Assembly (NCBI GenBank): GCA_004299845.1
Contig: CP036201.1
Coordinates: 3,782,001 to 3,846,000, forward strand
Source of the DNA: Verrucomicrobia bacterium S94
Lineage (GTDB): Bacteria > Verrucomicrobiota > Kiritimatiellia > Kiritimatiellales > Pontiellaceae
DNA: 64,000 nucleotides
Direction: 5' to 3'
The first letter of the stretch is position 1, and each line of letters starts with the position of its first letter. Below the pieces are notes generated by a model that searched no databases, was not told the origin of the DNA, and saw nothing but the letters and a program-made list of their open reading frames with translations. A program made the position numbers and the translations under genes. Below are positions 60,314 through 64,000 of this stretch, one piece after another.

Positions 60314-61789
60314 ATGAGTGATGTGAAGAAAATGTTCATTAACGGGCAATGGGTGGAAGCTCTTTCCGGCGAAACGCGCGAGTCGATCAATCCGGCCAAC
60401 GGCGAAGTGCTGGCGGCGGTAGCGGAAGGTTCGGCGGCGGATGTGGATAAAGCCGTCGAAGCCGCGAAGGAAGCTTTTTATAACGGACCGTGGGGATCGA
60501 CCCCGGCGCAGGAGCGTGCGGCCCTGCTGTTTAAACTCGCCGACCTGGTGGATGCGAATGCCGGGGAGCTGGCGGAACTGGAGATGCGCGACAATGGTAA
60601 GCCGCTGCGCGAAACGAAGTATGACGTAGCGGATACGGCGGCCTGTTTCCGCTATTATGCCGGACTCTGTACGAAGCCGATGGGCCAGACCTATGAAGTG
60701 GCGGATCCTATGCAGGCGATGACGGTGCGTGAGCCGATCGGTGTGGTCGGCCTGATTGTGCCGTGGAACTATCCGCTGTTGATGGCCACGTGGAAAATTG
60801 CGCCGGCTTTGGCGGCAGGTAACTGCATTATTTTCAAGCCGGCAGAGCTGACGCCGCTTTCGGCGGTGCGTCTGTTTGAGCTGATTGAAGCCGCCGGATT
60901 CCCGAAAGGATCGGCCAACCTGGTGATGGGCGCCGGGGCCTCGGTCGGTGCGCGGATGGCCGAGCATCCGGAAATTGAAAAGATTGCTTTCACCGGCGGC
61001 ACGGAGACGGGCCGTAAAATCATGATGGCCGCCACAGGCAACCTGAAGAAGATTTCGCTCGAACTCGGCGGTAAATCACCGTGCGTGGTGTTTGAAGATG
61101 CCGATATGGATGCCGCGGTGGACTGGGCGCTGTTTGCAATCTTTGCCAATCAGGGCCAGGTCTGTTCCGCGGGATCGCGCCTGCTGCTGCAGGAGAGCAT
61201 CCACGATGAGTTCGTGGAAAAGCTCGTTGCACGGGCGAAGCAGATCAAGGTGGCTCCGGGCGATGCCGAGGGCGTCGAAATGGCGGCCATGATTTCGGAA
61301 GCGCACATGGAAAAGGTGCTGAAGTATATCGAAATCGGCAAGGAAGAGGGGGCCACGCTGCTGTGCGGCGGCGAGCGTTTGACCGACGGCGAGCTGGGCA
61401 AAGGCTTCTTTGTTGCACCGACGATCTTTACCGATACAACGCCGGACATGCGGATTGTGCAGGAGGAGATCTTCGGTCCCGTGCTCGCGGTGCAGAAATT
61501 TACCGATGATGAAGACGCGGTGCGTCTGGCCAACGATTCCATTTACGGCCTGGCTGGCGGGGTTTTTTCAGAAAACGGAACGCGGGCGATGAAATTCATC
61601 AAGAAGCTGCGCGCGGGCATTACCTGGATCAACTGCTACCACCCGACGTACAGTGAAGCGCCGTGGGGCGGTTATAAACAGAGCGGCATCGGCCGCGATT
61701 TAGGGACTTACGGGTTTGATGAATATACGGAAGTGAAGCAGATTAACATTAACCTGGAACCGGGACCCGTCGGCTGGTTTGAGGGATAG
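60314..61789 (+). CDS. NAD(P)-dependent aldehyde dehydrogenase (aminobutanal/semialdehyde type)
   Basis: 491 residues. GVVGLIVPWNYPLLMATWKIAPALAAGNCIIFKPAELTPLSA binds NAD(P), SLELGGKSPCVVFEDADMDAAVDW carries the general-base Glu, and FANQGQVCSAGSRLLLQESI the catalytic Cys. EEIFGPVLAVQKFTDDEDAVRLANDSIYGLAGGVFS and WINCYHPTYSEAPWGGYKQSGIGRDLGTYGFDEYTEVKQI are close to the betaine/4-aminobutanal group. It probably oxidises 4-aminobutanal to GABA, or succinate semialdehyde to succinate. Two bases separate it from the preceding gene. Confidence 0.9.
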   Translation: MSDVKKMFINGQWVEALSGETRESINPANGEVLAAVAEGSAADVDKAVEAAKEAFYNGPWGSTPAQERAALLFKLADLVDANAGELAELEMRDNGKPLRETKYDVADTAACFRYYAGLCTKPMGQTYEVADPMQAMTVREPIGVVGLIVPWNYPLLMATWKIAPALAAGNCIIFKPAELTPLSAVRLFELIEAAGFPKGSANLVMGAGASVGARMAEHPEIEKIAFTGGTETGRKIMMAATGNLKKISLELGGKSPCVVFEDADMDAAVDWALFAIFANQGQVCSAGSRLLLQESIHDEFVEKLVARAKQIKVAPGDAEGVEMAAMISEAHMEKVLKYIEIGKEEGATLLCGGERLTDGELGKGFFVAPTIFTDTTPDMRIVQEEIFGPVLAVQKFTDDEDAVRLANDSIYGLAGGVFSENGTRAMKFIKKLRAGITWINCYHPTYSEAPWGGYKQSGIGRDLGTYGFDEYTEVKQININLEPGPVGWFEG

Positions 61790-61812
61790 TTTTATTTTAA
61801 AGGGAGATTGGA

Positions 61813-63980
<2,168 letters not shown>

Positions 63981-64000
63981 TCGAGCTCAGCTACGGCGCC

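Overview
The window looks like a chromosomal segment of a Gram-negative, heterotrophic member of the Verrucomicrobia/Kiritimatiellota-Lentisphaerota group (PVC superphylum). Supports are a secreted protein with a PEP-CTERM sorting tail (IPEPSA, hydrophobic stretch, FVRRRLMM) at 32324-32914, a complete Tol-Pal system that requires an outer membrane, an FG-GAP secreted protein, REP-like palindromes and a Feo operon with an outer-membrane porin. The phylum call is inference from style of genes, not from a marker alignment.

Layout. 1-3184: end of a CRISPR locus on the + strand: a Y1/RAYT transposase scrap, a small double-CxxC protein, cas1, cas2, a leader and an array of nine intact 37-nt repeats. 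The array's distal end is broken up by REP-like GC-rich palindromes. 3692-5494: SSS sodium:solute symporter. 5657-9921: ferrous-iron operon (palindromic operator, promoter, 63-aa protein, LbtU-type porin, feoA, feoB, feoC). 9999-15290 (minus): TPP riboswitch with terminator, thiS, thiG, thiH, a U32/RlhA-type protein and a DUF2721 membrane protein. 15424-15597: two identical tRNA-Glu(TTC). 15782-19551: tolQ-tolR-tolA/tonB-tolB-pal. 19602-25592: degenerate GGDEF protein, pdxJ, nnrD, then pfk and pheS on the minus strand. 25750-32914 (minus): FG-GAP protein, secreted protein of unknown function, trypsin-like protease, avtA, PEP-CTERM protein. 33490-37898: decayed gene scrap, arsR with its operator, ArsP-like permease, three thiol-redox genes, a MATE remnant.

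38096-63980 is a nitrogen-compound island and the most interesting part. A sigma-54 promoter (TGGCAC-N5-TTGC) precedes an ABC importer, a NikR-like regulator that seems to have lost its nickel ligands, CgdA/CgdB carboxyguanidine deiminase subunits, a guanidine(urea)-type carboxylase and allophanate hydrolase. Together these make a route guanidine -> carboxyguanidine -> allophanate -> ammonia + CO2. A second sigma-54 promoter of the same form precedes potD, an aguB-type amidase, potABC, a putrescine aminotransferase, an SMR transporter, agmatine deiminase, a GABA-type aminotransferase, an Fe-alcohol dehydrogenase, an aldehyde dehydrogenase, a GNAT enzyme and a TetR regulator. This set imports polyamines and can convert agmatine to putrescine, 4-aminobutanal, GABA and succinate semialdehyde. 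nspC (carboxynorspermidine decarboxylase) faces it. Both sigma-54 promoters have AT-rich palindromes about 100-135 bp upstream, as expected of an enhancer-binding activator.

Two genes of this island, the carboxylase (twice) and the aguB amidase (once), lose their frame, each time by what looks like one missing G in a run of G. Sequencing error or real inactivation cannot be separated from the sequence alone. Elsewhere there is true decay: an MBL-fold hydrolase remnant with frameshifts and an internal deletion, and a MATE fragment.
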